Part shown: positions 10,595 to 22,738 of the stretch, one piece after another
Position numbering within the stretch: position 1 is the first letter of the stretch
Layout of the letters: every line of letters begins with the position of its first letter
Assembly: GCA_027924585.1 (NCBI GenBank)
Contig: BSBM01000753.1
Span: 24,866,001 to 24,930,000 of the forward strand
Source of the DNA: Larix kaempferi
Lineage: Eukaryota > Streptophyta > Pinopsida > Pinales > Pinaceae
Direction of reading: 5' to 3'
Length of the DNA: 64,000 nucleotides
Position numbers and translations under genes: made by a program
The notes under the pieces: generated by a model
Seen by the model: only the letters and a program-made list of their open reading frames with translations
Databases searched by the model: none
What the model was told of the DNA's origin: nothing

Positions 10595-11170
10595 GAAAGC
10601 ATGTAATTTGTGCCCTGGGAGATTTGCAGATGGTCTTTCGAGGTTTTTTCTATGGCATGTAATTCGGTTCCCTGGGACATCTGGAAAATGCTCTTGCGAG
10701 GTTTTGCTTGGGAGGACATGTAATTTGTGCCCTGGGAGATCTACAGATAGTCTTTCGAGGTTTTACCTATGGCATGTAATTCGGTGCCCTGGGATATCTG
10801 GCAGATGCTCTTGTGAGGTTTTGTCCTATGGCATGTAATTTGCTCCTGGGAGATCTGGACAGGATGAAAAAGGCCTCAGATGCTTCAGCCAGGTTTTTCC
10901 ATGACCACATGTAATTTGCTCCTGGGAGATCTGGACAGGATGAAAAAGGCCTCAGATGCTTCAGCCAGGTTTTGTGGTGAGATCACATGTAATGTGCTCC
11001 TGGGAGATCCGACAGGTAGAGTTGAGTGCTCGTAACAGCCTGGGATGCTTCAGGTAGGTTTTGTGATGGGTCACATGTAATGTGCTCCTGGGAGATCCTA
11101 TAGGTAGAGCTATGTGCTCGTAATAGCCTGGGATGCTGCAGCCAGGTTTTGTGACGCACGTAATATGTCC
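10595..11170 (+). repeat. Element A 3' array 3: 'catgtaattt...cctgggagatc' units
   Basis: About nine imperfect units of roughly 55-75 bp share 'catgtaatttg(tgc)cctggg' and 'gaggtttt'. They occur in B (about 13680-14290) and C (about 35470-35990) on the other strand. They are non-coding. Short open frames here follow the repeats. Confidence 0.85.
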
Positions 11171-11413
11171 TGAGGATTCCATAGTATGGCCAGTGATGAT
11201 GAAGACCTACAGGTGGTGGGCCTACATCCAGTATGAAAAAGGACTGGCTCTGTAGAACTTCCTATGACGAGTAGATTAAGAGATTGATTGAGATAGTAGC
11301 AGCAGTGACGATGATGATGACTCGATGACGATTATCCAGTGACGATGATCCAGAGAAGATGACTTGTGCTAGAAGAACTGTGCTGATAAAATACCTTCCT
11401 AGTTAAGAGGGAG

Positions 11414-12062
11414 TGTTGATGTATATGTAACTTCGGAATGTATTTCACATATATGTATATTGTATTCCTATAGAGATGGTATTATTCCTCTATACGGAAG
11501 TGTCGTCATTTATATTGTAAGTGTCGTAACTTATACTTGATGGGTTATTAGACTACCTTGTTGGGTTCGGCCCTGTATAAGTCATGTGGGTCGAAGGGTT
11601 ATTAGACCACCCTATTGGGGGTCGGCCATGTGGGTCAAAGGGTTATTAGACCACCCTATTGGGGGTCGGCCCAGTCAACATTATATTATGTGGTTAAGTT
11701 CGAGCCTACATGAGTTAGGTAAAAAGGCAAGTCAAGTCAAGTACAAATAGAGTGCGGGAGGCACTCTATTTACTCACTCACTTCTCACACATGCACTCAA
11801 GGAGGAGTGGCGTACTTATGGAGGAGGAGGATCTGCTGCTAGGTTATGGCTATCTCTCTTGGTTGGTTGTATCATTTCTCTATCTATCTTTGAGGAAGTT
11901 ATTGGGGTTTTTCACCTTTATGGTTTTCCCCAAGTAAATCTTTGTGTCTCTTGTGTGTTTGCATTATTGTCTCCATGATTGATATGCTGTAGATATGCTG
12001 TACATGTTGTTCTCTCAGTTAAGATCCTAGATCAGATTGAAGTAAATTCTGAAAATTTAACA
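11414..12062 (+). repeat. Element A right LTR
   Basis: 649 bp, the same length as the left LTR, preceded by the purine tract agttaagagggag (11401-11413). The few differences include ccacc to ctacc near 11553 and the TATA-box change. Confidence 0.95.
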
Positions 12063-12904
12063 ACTGGGTTGTAAGCACCTCGTTTACACTCGGTGCAAAA
12101 AGGAGGAATTTGAATGGGATAATGAGTGTGGTTGGAAATAGAGGAGTACAGGTGAGTTAGAAGGGTAAAATGGAGAAAATGGTTGGAGACTCAAAGCTAA
12201 GCAATTCAGCCAGAAATGATTTCATATGATTTTAGTATCAAAGTGGCTACTTTCTTGTAAAAACTGTCTAAACAAAGATGAAGGGATAATAATCTCTCTA
12301 TGGTCATACTAAATGGAACCTATTAATGTTGTATGAGGTAGGTTATTGGGTTTTATAGTAGTTTTAAATATTGGTAAAAGAACTTGAGTATGCTCTAACG
12401 AGTGTAAAATGCTCTCTATGCACACCTTGAAGAGCACCAAGTGATGTTAGGTTGGTAGGTAATGTGAGTGGTTCTAGTTGGAAATATTATTTTTAAAACA
12501 CTATTGTAACTACTAGAATACCTATAAACCCTAATACACTTTCCTAGTGATATCATGGACAAGCTTGGGGTGGCTTCTGAGGCTGAACAATTAAAGTTTT
12601 ACATGAGGAATACCTACAATTGGGTGGTACATGGACCTACATAGTTTAGTTTTTTTTAAGAATTGCATATAAGTTAATTTTACTTATAGTGTCCTATACT
12701 TTGTTGTTTAAATACAGGCTTAACTCCGTATTCTAGTCATTTTGCACTTTAAGGAAAATAAAGTATTATAAATGAGAAAATAGTATATTTGAATTCTTTC
12801 AAAAATGTTTCTTGATTTTATTATCAAATTACTGTAGAGAATTTGTAATGATTTTATTTACATGATAAAAGAAAAATAAAGAAGTAAATATCCTTTTTTA
12901 GTAT
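12063..12904. other. Spacer between elements A and B
   Basis: Begins with the right target duplication of A and 'gggttgtaagcacctcgttt', continuing the flank seen before 4755. It then becomes AT-rich with no open frame of note. I see nothing further in it. Confidence 0.5.
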
Positions 12905-13434
12905 TGTTAAATTTCGAGCATTAATTCACAATAATCTAGGATTTTCACTGAGAGAATAACATATAGAGTATATCAATGCATAACAATCACAATAAGCATG
13001 ACAAGCATCACAAGAATCAAAAGCATGAGAGACAAGAGACACAGAGTTTCCGTGGGGAAAACCCTAAGGTGAAAAACCCCACAACTTCCTTAGAGATAGA
13101 GAGAGCAAAGCAAATGATAGTCTCCTAAAAGCAAATGATCCTCCTCCTCACTAGTGCGCCACTTTCTGAGTGAGGGAGAGATGACTTTCCAAATAATCTA
13201 AATAGAGATCTCTTGATCTCTATTTATACTAACGTGTTTGCCCAGTGACCTTATGGGGCTGACTCCACACATGGTGGTCTAATAACCCATCAGCAAGTAC
13301 ACACACTTGTGACACTTATCAATCCGCATGATGACACTTCCTTATAGAGGAATAACACATCTCTAATAAGGGTACAATAAATATATATGAAATACATAGA
13401 TGAAATACATTCCGAAGTTACATATACATCAACA
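12905..13434 (-). repeat. Element B 3' LTR
   Basis: 530 bp. On the plus strand it runs from tgttaaattt to acatcaaca. Compared with the 5' LTR it lacks a segment near 'cttgtctagctatgtacatc' and part of the 'caaccaaagtacaacc' region. The purine tract (plus strand ctccctcttaactagg, 13435-13450) follows. Confidence 0.9.
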
Positions 13435-13679
13435 CTCCCTCTTAACTAGGAAGGTATTTCTCGACACAGATCTGCTAGACAAGTCTTCTTCTTGGGATCA
13501 TCGTCATCATCATCGTCACAACTGCTTCTATCTCAACCAATCTCTGACTCTACTCGTCATAGGAAGTTCTATAGAGCCAGTCCTTTTTCATACTGGATGT
13601 AGGCCCACCACCTGCAAGTCTTCATCATCACTGGCCACACTGTGGAAATCTCAGGACTTATTACGTGCATCACAAAACC

Positions 13680-14900
13680 TTAAAAGAGTCTCTTGACTAG
13701 CAAGAACCCTAAAGAGCATCTGAGGCCTTTTTCATCCTATCTAGATCTCCAGGACTTATTACATGTGACCCCACCACAAAACCTCGAAAGAGAATCCCAG
13801 GACTGATTACAAGCACAAGGATCAACCTATCGGATCTCCTAGGGCACAAATTACATGTGGTCACCACAAAACCTCGAAAGAGCATTCCAGGACTGATTAT
13901 GAGCACAAGGCTCAACCTATCGGATCTCCCAGGGCAAAAATTACATGTGGTCATGGCAAAACCTTGAAAGAGCATCCCAGTACTGATTACGAGTACACGA
14001 CTCAACCTATCGGATCTCCCAGGGCACAAATTACATGCCATAGGACAAAACCTCGAAAGGGCATCTACCAGATATCCCAGGGCACAAATTACATGCCATA
14101 AGCAAAACCTCGAAAGACTATCTGCAGATCTCCCAGGGCACAAATTATACGTCCTTCCAAGCAAAACCTCGAAAGAGCATTTGCCAGATATCCCAGGGTA
14201 CAAATTACATGCCTTCGGAAAAACCTCAAAAGACTATTTGCAAATCTCCCAGGGCACAAATTAGATACTTATCTGCACAACCTGCTCCACGGCCACAGAG
14301 TATCAACCTGATACTCACCATACATCATCCTTATGTACACATGATCATCCTGATCATCATCACTGCAACATCCTGCTGCATGTCATCTGGAGCAACATCC
14401 TGAAGCTTGTCATCCATGATCATCCTGATCATATAATGCATCTACCTGATGCATACCAAGTATCTACCTGATACATATCATCATACATGATCCACCTGAT
14501 CATACAGTGTATCCACCTGATACAAATACAAATACATGATAAATATCAACATACATGATCTACCTGATCATACAATGTATCCACCTGATACATATACAGA
14601 TACACGGTCAAAGCATCCAACATGATGCTTATACAAAATACATACACATGATCCAACCGATCATATACAACATCCAACATGAGGCGTACATACATATAAA
14701 TGATCCAACTGATCATATCCAGCATCCAACATGATGCATACATACATATACATATAAATGATCCAACTGATCATATCCCGCATCCAACATGATGCGTACA
14801 TACATACATATAAAAGTGATCCAACTGATCATATCCAGCATCCAACATGATGCATACATACATATATAAATGATCCAACTGATCATACAAAGCAGAAACC
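13680..14900 (-). repeat. Element B 3' untranslated tandem arrays
   Basis: The same three repeat types as in element A, in reverse. About 13680-14290 has 'cccagggcacaaattacatg' units with 'aaaacctcgaaagagcat'. About 14400-14620 has 'tacatgatctacctgatcat' units. About 14630-14890 has 'tgatccaactgatcatatcc' units of about 50-65 bp. Unit sequences differ more between elements than within one array. Confidence 0.85.
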
Positions 14901-14985
14901 AAAACATCATCCAGCGCTTACATCCATAGCCCTGTGAAGGATCCTCCTTCCAACATGCTTGGAATGGCTTCAGCAAATGTGTCCA

Positions 14986-16489
14986 TCACTTCTTCCTCGA
15001 AGTGTCATCAATCCGAAGAAGACCAAGCCTCTCTCTGAAGTACTCGAACTTCACCCTGACCAGTGGCTTCATCAGCACATCTGCAATTTGCTCGTCCGTC
15101 GCAACATACAGGAGCTTCATAGCTCCTCTCTTCACCATATCCCTGATATAGTGATATTTGGTCTCTATGTGTTTCGACCTGTCATGAAACACTGGGTTCT
15201 CGGATAGCTTCACACAAATCTGTTTATCACAGAAGATACCAGTAGCATCCAACGGGAGATCAAATAATTCAGACAGTAGCTTCTGTAGCCATACTGCCTC
15301 ACAACTAGTTGAACAGGCTGCAACATACTCTGCCTCAGTTGTACTCAGTGCTACACAGGACTACTTCCGGCTAAACCAAGAGATCACACCTGATCCCATA
15401 CTGAAGCAGCACCCAGATGTGCTCTTCCTATCTGCAGCACTGCCAGCCCAATATGAATCAACATAACCCTGCAGGTTAAACTTTTGATTCACCTCATACT
15501 TGAGCCCATAATCCACTGTACCCTTCAGGTACCTGAGAACATGCTTTACAACAACTAGATGAACACTCCTCGGATCTATCAGGAACTGACTCAATGTGTT
15601 CACCGCAAAGCAAATATCTGGTCTCGTGTTTGTCAGGTACATCAACGACCCAATCATCTGACGATACATAGAGACATCAACTGGCTCAGATGAAGCATCA
15701 CATAGAAGCTTCAGATTCAATGCCATAGGTGTGGCCAAGGCCTTGTAATCCATCATCCCGAATCTCTTCAGGATATCTACTGTGTACTTCCCTTGACCAA
15801 GGAATATCCTACTTGTACTCTGCCACACCTCCATACCTAGGAAATAATGCATCATTCCCAAATTCATATCGAACTTAGCAGTAAGCTTTGTCTTCGTATC
15901 TGCAATCAATCTGTCATCTCCTATTACAAATAAGTCATCCACATACAGGAGTAGAATCACAGGATTCCTTTCCTCAACCTTGTAGTAAAGGTTGGAATCC
16001 ACTTTACTCTTGGTAAATCCCAAACTAGATAGGAAACTGTCCATCCTACCATACCAAGTTCTGGGATCTTGTTTCAAGCCATACAAGGCTTTCTTCAATC
16101 TGCACACATATGACTCCCTGTCATGTATTTTGAAACCGAGTGGTTGCTCCACATATACTTCCTCTTCAACTACACCATTCAAGAAAGCATTCTTGACATC
16201 CATCTGGTTTATTTTCCATTTCATCGCTGCAGCCAAGGCAAGTACTGTTCTGATGGAAATATACCTGGCTGCAGGTGCAAAATTTTCTTCATAATCTATT
16301 CCCTCTTTTTGAGAGAAGCCACGAGCTACGAATCTTGCTTTGTATTTCTCTACACTACCATCTGCAACATGCTTGATTTTGTAGATCTATTTAGAAGTCA
16401 TAATAGACTTCTCTTTAGGTCTTGGTACAACATCCCAAACATCATTCTTCATTATTGATTGGTATTCCTCAACCATGGAATCCTTCCAT
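14986..16489 (-). pseudogene. Element B reverse transcriptase and RNase H
   Basis: Copia RT and RNase H in one frame, broken by stops. Reading from about 16480, the start (TSK, a stop, then IYKIKH-like residues) lies near 16390. The best open part is 16236-15361: NQMDVKNAFLNG, the tower LKKALYGLKQDPRTWYGR, and the catalytic LLLYVDDLFVIGDD with both Asp residues kept. One residue is missing in 'KFDMNLGMMHY' compared with element A's 'KFELKNLGMMHY'. A stop replaces Gln after WFSRK (about 15360). RNase H follows, with ATGIFCDKQ and ADVLMKPL, ending at 14986. These enzymes would copy element RNA into DNA in virus-like particles. Confidence 0.9.
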
Positions 16490-16902
16490 TATTTCTTTTC
16501 CGCTACTTCTACATAACTGGAAGGCTCTTTGTTCATAATGTCACAGAGTAAAGCAACATAGCTAGTATGTGATCTGGTTCTCTTCTTTGCTCTATGTTCT
16601 TCTTCTAGAATTCCAAATCGTTCTGCATCTTGAATGAGCTCTCTAGCCCATGCAGGTTTCCTTTTGTGAGAGTTATCCTCACGGGGTGGATCTACAGGTT
16701 CTTGCGGATCTTCAAACTCATGAACAACTTCTGGAACTGCTTCAGTCATGGTAGTGTCTTGAAATCTAGTTTCCTTAGGTTCTTCATAAACTTCGATAGC
16801 TGTCTTCCTTGATTTGATGAATGCTGAGTTTTCATCAAATGTTACATCCCTGCTGACATCAATCTTCTTGAACCCTGGAAAGTATATTTTGTAATCCTTC
16901 AA
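16490..16902 (-). pseudogene. Element B integrase C-terminal / linker region
   Basis: Same frame as integrase and RT. It reads IYFPGFKKIDVSRDVTFDEN, the usual copia 'VxxSRDVxFDE' motif marking the integrase C-terminal end. An acidic, proline-rich linker follows (EDPQEPVDPP), which joins integrase to RT in copia polyproteins. Stops upstream at about 17041 and 16935 separate it from the integrase core. Confidence 0.85.
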
Positions 16903-17043
16903 GCTTTCACTGTAACCTACAAAGATACCCTTCTTTCATGAAGGATCTAGTTTAGTCCTCTTTTCCTTTGGGACATGAGTGTATACTGGACAACCAAATA
17001 TTCTAAGATGGCTGACTTCAGGTTTCTTACAAGAAAAGACCTC

Positions 17044-18100
17044 TTATGGTGTCTTGTTATCCAATATCTTGTGGGGTTTTCTATTCTGCACATATACAGT
17101 TGTTCTAGCTACTTCTACCCATATATGCATAGGTAGATCCTGGTCATACAGCATTGCCCTTGCTGCTTCCATGATTGTTCTGTTCTTCCTTTCTGCAACT
17201 CCATTCTGTTGAGGATTATAAGGAGCAGTCAACTCCCTCTTAATCCCTGAATCACTACAAAGCTTCTTGAAGTCACCTAAGGTGAATTCTCCACCATTGT
17301 CGGATCTGAATGTTTTGATCTTCTTGTTAGTTTGATTCTCCATCAAGGTTTTGAATTCCTTGAATTTATCAAACACCTCATCTTTGCTCTTCAAGAAGTA
17401 TACCCAAGTCTTCCCGGAGAAGTCATCAATAAATGAGAGATAGTAAACATACCCACTTAGAGAACTGGATGATATAGGACCACATACATCTGAGTGGATG
17501 ATTTCCAAGATGCCTTTTGCCTTGCTTTCACTACTTGGAAAAGCCTTCTTAATGTTCTTACCTTTTGCACATCCTTTGCAAACACCTTCATGTTTGGTCT
17601 TGATTTCAGGAAGACCCTCTACAGCCTTGCTTGCAATTGGAAGAGCCCTATAGTGCATATGAGCAAGTATTCTATGCCAAATTTCACTTCGCTCCATGGA
17701 TTCATGTACCATGGCATGTTCAGGTTGTCCCTTCAATTTATACAAACCTCCCTCTTGCTCTCCAATCACTATTGCATCATCTATGTTCTTTCCCTTTGGC
17801 CACATTAGGACTTGGCCATCAACAAATGCAACCCTCATATCTTTTGCATCCAATGCAGAGATGGAGAGTAAGTTCTTCTTGAGCCCAGGTACATAAAGGA
17901 CTTCTTTCATCTTCAAATATTTTCTAGAATCTAGGTTGTAGGAGGCTTCACCACTTCCTTTGATTGGGTATTGATAATCATCCCCAAGTTTCACCTTATG
18001 GGGTGATTCATGTTCAAATAGATTAAAAAAATATTCCTTAAACCCAGTCATGTGTTTGGAAGCCCCACTACCAATAAACCAATATTACAACAATGGGAGA
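17044..18100 (-). pseudogene. Element B protease end and integrase
   Basis: Begins with the aspartic protease active site, here WFIGSGASKHMTG; the family has WxxDSGAS, so the catalytic Asp is Gly. The pre-integrase zinc finger follows (IWHRILAH ... CKGCAKGK). The integrase core then keeps its three acidic residues: D in IIHSDVCGP, D in RSDNGGEF and E in QNGVAERKNRT. The core is open from 18051 to 17044 and ends in a stop. It would insert cDNA into the genome if expressed as part of Pol. Protease loss means the polyprotein could not mature itself. Confidence 0.9.
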
Positions 18101-18179
18101 TAGTTAGTACCTATGAGAGCAGAAATTACAACATATTCTTCTTCACTTGATGAGTCATCATCACTATCACTTTCTGCCC

Positions 18180-19079
18180 TAGCCTTCTTCTTTGGGGTTC
18201 ATCATCTTCGGCAGCATGAGCATGATATCTTCTTTTGTTATTATTCTTCTTCTTATTGAAGTTCTTGTTGTTGTCTTTCTTCTTCTTGGGACAATGTGAA
18301 GCAAAGTGTCCCTTCTTATTGCAATTGAAGCATTTGAGATCTTTCTTATCTTTATGATAATGGTGGTGTGAGAATCTTCTGTTATGAGATTATTCCTTCT
18401 TGGACTTTCCTTTCCTGGCATGTGTTGTAAGGGCTTGATCTTCATTTTCCATCTTTTCTTCTTAGGCCACAAGCCTAGCTTCTTCTTGAGAGCATTCTTC
18501 CCGCAATCTATTGAAGGAGATCAACTTCTTCCTTGCACAAATTCCTTGAATAAAGGAATCCCATGACCTGGGTAGGCCATTTAGAGTGGTCATCATCACT
18601 TCACCATTCTCCACCATTTCATCCACTGCTTCTACTTGTTCCTTGATCTCGGAGACCCTTGAAAAATAAGATTGAATGGTTTCTCCATTCTGAAACTTTA
18701 CTCCTTTCAATTGGTTCTGCAGGGTCATCTTCCGATTTATGTTCTTCCCTTCAAATAGCCTGGTCAAACAGTCAAACATCTCCTTAGGTGTCTTTAGAGA
18801 AGACACATAGGGTATGAGATGGTCTTTGATAGAATCAACAATGATTCTCTTTGCCTTGACCATGTTTTTCTTATGCAATACCTTAGCCTCTTCATCCTCT
18901 GGGATAGGGATGTCTTCTTTTACATATGAGTCCAACTCATTCTCTTCCACGATTAACCCAATCCTATACTTCCAAGCTCGGAAGTTATCAGATCCTTCAA
19001 GCTTATCCTCAAGCTTGGTGTGGTGAGACATCTTAAAGAGTATTTCAAATGGAAATAGAAAAGATTTAGGTCTTACCAC
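18180..19079 (-). pseudogene. Element B gag with zinc knuckle
   Basis: Capsid/nucleocapsid protein. The open part is 19079-18462, about 205 residues. KLEGSDNFRAWKYRI is the copia gag N-terminal motif, and LTRLFEGKNINRKMTLQNQL and LNGLPRSWDSFIQGI are the usual UBN2-type landmarks. The likely Met is the one in FKMSHHTKLED; the frame is open slightly upstream. A stop follows EEARLVA. The same frame then continues with a second stop to a CCHC knuckle (CFNCNKKGHFASHC, about 18332-18290) and a Lys/Asn-rich tail. Two stops and a different frame from protease-integrase break the fusion. Confidence 0.9.
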
Positions 19080-19588
19080 TTGAAATGCTAAAAACTCGAT
19101 GTGGTCTCGGATTAGGGTTTGTCGAAAAAACCCTAAAAATTCAAAATGTGAATTTCAATTTTCTGAAAGGATAGAAAGATGCGCTTTGATGAGCTGATCA
19201 ACCTGGTGTATTCAGAATTTGAGATCAGCAAAGCTTTACCCTTCAGATTTTCCTTTTTGTCCTCCCGGGTTATCTAGGGAGAGCCCTGAATTAGGGTTTG
19301 AGTTTCCCGGAGATCTACCTAGCCAAAAATCTCGATACAAATCCATAAACTTCGATTTTTGCAAGGATCTTCCAGCTATGTCTTCAGATTTCAGAAATTC
19401 CTATTTTTGTGGAAACCCTAATTTTTAGGGCCAAATCTGAAAATGCTCAGATTTGAATTCTGATTGGACAGATAAATTCTCCTTGATGAATAGAGTCAAT
19501 CTACTATACTTCTTTTCCAAAATCTGTGGAGAGAAACCCAATAAACAAGAAACTCAAGTTTCTAACAATGCAAAATGTCTTCTTCTCA
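19080..19588 (-). other. Element B 5' leader
   Basis: Untranslated region between PBS and gag on the minus strand. It shares 'gatgagctgatcaacctggt'-type sequence with the leaders of A and C, but is about 0.8 kb shorter than that of A and lacks the 177-bp repeat. Confidence 0.7.
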
Positions 19589-19605
19589 GGTTAGCTCTGA
19601 TACCA
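19589..19605 (-). promoter_or_regulatory. Element B primer binding site
   Basis: On the minus strand TGGTATCAGAGCTAACC follows the 5' LTR, an exact match to the usual plant initiator tRNA-Met PBS core. Confidence 0.9.
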
Positions 19606-20197
19606 TGTTAAATTTTGAGCATTAATTCACAATAATCTAGGATATTCACTGAGAGAATAACATATACAGTATATCAATGCATAACAATCACAATAAGCAT
19701 GACAAGCATCACAAGAATCAAAAGCATGAGAGACAAGAGACACAGAGTTTCTGTGGGGAAAACCCCAAGGTGAAAAACCCCACAACTTCCTCAGAGATAG
19801 AGAGAGCAATGGCTCAACCAAAGTACAACCAAAATACACTTGAGATAGTCTCCTAAAAGCAGATGATCCTCCTCCTCACTAGTGCGCCACTTTTTGAGTG
19901 AGAGAGAGATGACTTTCCGAATGATCTAAATAGAGATCTCTTGATCTCTATTTATACTAACATGTTTTCCCAGTGACCTTATGGGGCCGACTTGTCTAGC
20001 TATGTACATCCACAATATAATATATATTTCAGGGCGGACCCCACACATGGTGGTCTAATAACCCATCGGAAAGTACACACACTTGCAACAGTTGTCAATC
20101 CACATGACGACACTTCCTTATAGAGGAATAACACATCTCTAATAAGGGTACAATAAATATATATGAAATACATTCCGAAGTTACATATACATCAACA
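19606..20197 (-). repeat. Element B 5' LTR
   Basis: 592 bp, starting TGTTGATGTATATG on the minus strand and ending TTTAACA, with a TATAAATAGAG box near 19950. Target duplication AGTAT follows at 20198. Confidence 0.92.
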
Positions 20198-22738
20198 AGT
20201 ATAAAAAGTTAACATGTAATATCAATTGTGTTCTTTTTCCATTATTCAATTCTATAATATATTTAGAAATTATAGAAACGAAACAAAATATTATATATTA
20301 TTATTATTATTTTAGTTGTTTAAAGTGTAACATAATTTATTAACTTGTAAAGAGAAGTATGAAGATGAATAAGTAGTTATTAAGAATACAAATAACCATT
20401 TTTTATTATAACAAATAAATATCCTAATTTAAACATTGAATATAAATAGTAGAAACATTCAGATCTTTACTAAACTATTTTTATGAATAAATTTATAAAA
20501 TAATTTTAGGTAACTAAAGAAAAATTGATGTGACTATATATAGTTATTTAACGACATAATGATAAATATGGAAACAATTTAATTTTAAATTACTACCATA
20601 AACTAAGGTTCTTAAATATTATACAAAAGTAAAAAACTTTATAATTTTATATCCATTACAAAATAGATTCATTTACACCAAAATCCAAGAGAAACATTCA
20701 ACATAGTTCATGTTCTTAAATATTATACAACAGTAAAGAACTTTATAATTTTATATCCATTACAAAATAGATTCATTTACACACAAGTCCAAGAGAAACT
20801 TTCAACCTAGAAATGAGGGTAAAATCCTTCTATCAAATTATAGGAAATTATTTAGTGAACGAGCCACACATTATCATCTAAGTAAAGTTAAGATAAATAA
20901 TCCTAGTTATACCAAAATTTAGGAATCGGTCTAAGTAACTTACTTCTATATTGCTAGATGAACAAGGTTCACAACTTAGGTCATTTTAATACCAATTTAG
21001 GAAGTCAAGGATAATATCTATCATTCGGACAACCCTACATTTCCCAAAGAAGAAATATATATAAACTATTAGTATTCCCACATAATTACAAGTTCCACCC
21101 AAAATAGGTCATTTTAATACCAATTTGGGAAGTCAAGGATAATATGTATCGTTGGGACAACCCTACATTTCCCAAAGAGGAAATACGTATAAACTATTAG
21201 TACTCCCACATGATTACAAGTTCCACCCAAAAACAGGTGGAACAAGACCTAAAATTAGAAACAATGTTTACCTAGTTAAGTAAGAAAAATAAGTTGACCA
21301 CTTCTAAACCTCGAAGGAAGAACAAAAATTTAATAGTATAAAACTTTCCAAGGGAGAAACTAAAATAATGAATGAAAAGTAAAAATGGTGTTCATGAGAA
21401 AATCTAACCTTGGCCTTGGCAGCTACAAGACAACTTCATAAATCGGTGACGAAGTAGTGTTTTGAATTTTCATTTTCTAAGAAAACATTGTTGAATTACA
21501 ATGAGCAATTAAACCTTGTGGAGAACTAAGGCTTATACTTTCACTTCCATAAAGCACGGTTGAAACATAGTATTGAAAGTAATGTATTTACAAATTCACA
21601 CACAATCACTTGTGTGAAAATTACCCTATAACATCATTTGGCTATTATTACAAAAATATTATTACAAGAAAATTGACATTTTAGTTATTTGTAAAGAATT
21701 AAGAAAATCTTTAATTTTTTACTAGTGATTTAAATGTGGAAATAATGTGGGGATATGGAAAGGGTGTTAAACTTTATAGTGCAAAAGTGGACTTTCTAAA
21801 CCACCAAAACCAATCATAAGTGGATTGAAATTTTGTGGTAGAAAACACCAAAATAAATTTAATATATATGTATAAATATAAATATTTAATACATGCATAT
21901 GGTGTAAAACATCACAAAATAAAAAATAGTGAAAAAAACAAAAAACAAAAATATGTCACATTTTGCATCATCATGTTATTGTGGATTTATTTAAAATTAT
22001 TATTATAGAGTTGTATATGGTGTAAAGCACCATAAAATAAAAAATAATGTAAAAAAAAAACGACCGTGTTATTTTTAGTAAGGTTGTGCTTATATAGGGG
22101 TTTATTTTATATACCATATAAATTTTCTGATGAATACCACTTGTCATCCAAAAAAAGAAATAAAATAATTATATCAACAGAATTTCTTCATTAGGAATTT
22201 CACTATTAATAAGAAGATATATTTTTTCTTACTTAATAACAAAACCCAAAAATAATTAGTAAAAATTTAATTGTGTCGAGAGGCACTTTATACAACTCAA
22301 AGTGGATGAGATGTGTCATGTTTGTCATGCTCATGTGGCACATGTAGGCTCCATAAACTAAATATATAAAAACATTGTAAAACCAAGCACATGTTGGCTC
22401 AAATTTAAATTGGCTAGATTGTAAAATACATTTATATAAATATACATCCAACTGTTGAATATCAAGATTCACCCATCCTCACATTTGAAATAAATATTTT
22501 CATAAATAGTTACAAGACAACTAAATATTTGTGTATTAGTTAGTCTTATCTTGATTTGTTTTACAAGAGAAACATAAATTCACAACACTCTTTTACTTCA
22601 TAATCAATGATGAATACATTTTTTGTATTTTTGTAGGATTTATTCTAAATTATTGTTCTATTATTAACTTAATAATACATAATCAATATATTCTCCACCA
22701 TAATCATCCACATGCCAACTATAAATCCTACAATGTGC
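20198..22738. other. AT-rich spacer with two tandem duplications
   Basis: No coding signal. A 104-bp tandem duplication lies at 20608-20815 (copies start at 'gttcttaaatattatacaa', 20608 and 20712). A 128-bp one lies at 20977-21232 (copies start 'taggtcattttaataccaat', 20977 and 21105). 'atatggtgtaaa(a/g)ca' followed by 'aaaataaaaaataatg'-like sequence occurs near 21898 and 22016. The rest is plain AT-rich sequence. Confidence 0.7.

Larger units (their letters stand above)
4755..12062 (+). mobile_element. Element A: young non-autonomous Ty1/copia retrotransposon
   Basis: A complete LTR retrotransposon of 7308 bp. It has two 649-bp LTRs, a PBS fitting initiator tRNA-Met, a purine tract (agttaagagggag) before the right LTR, and a 5-bp target duplication. 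By eye the LTRs differ at about five positions (about 0.8%), so insertion was recent. The interior cannot encode a working polyprotein. It has a long leader, a short gag relic, about 1 kb of non-coding filler, a short integrase relic, a shortened RT, RNase H, and three kinds of 3' tandem repeat. Element C has the same architecture, so the defects predate this insertion and copies presumably spread using enzymes supplied in trans. Element B, with similar LTRs and 3' arrays, is the kind of partner expected. Confidence 0.92.
12905..20197 (-). mobile_element. Element B: near-full-length Ty1/copia retrotransposon, inactivated
   Basis: 7293 bp on the minus strand, flanked by a perfect 5-bp duplication AGTAT (12900-12904 and 20198-20202). 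The 5' LTR is 19606-20197 (592 bp) and the 3' LTR 12905-13434 (530 bp); they differ by at least two deletions. Coding order on the minus strand is gag, zinc knuckle, protease, integrase, RT, RNase H, the copia order. Gag is in one frame and protease to RNase H in another, with several stops, so no full polyprotein can be made. Its LTR core, leader and 3' arrays resemble those of A and C. A B-like intact copy is therefore the natural helper for those non-autonomous elements. Confidence 0.92.

Noticed and set aside
15992-17896. Plus-strand frames of 60-110 codons opposite element B pol
   Set aside because: Antisense shadows of the copia RT and integrase frames, which are supported by catalytic motifs.
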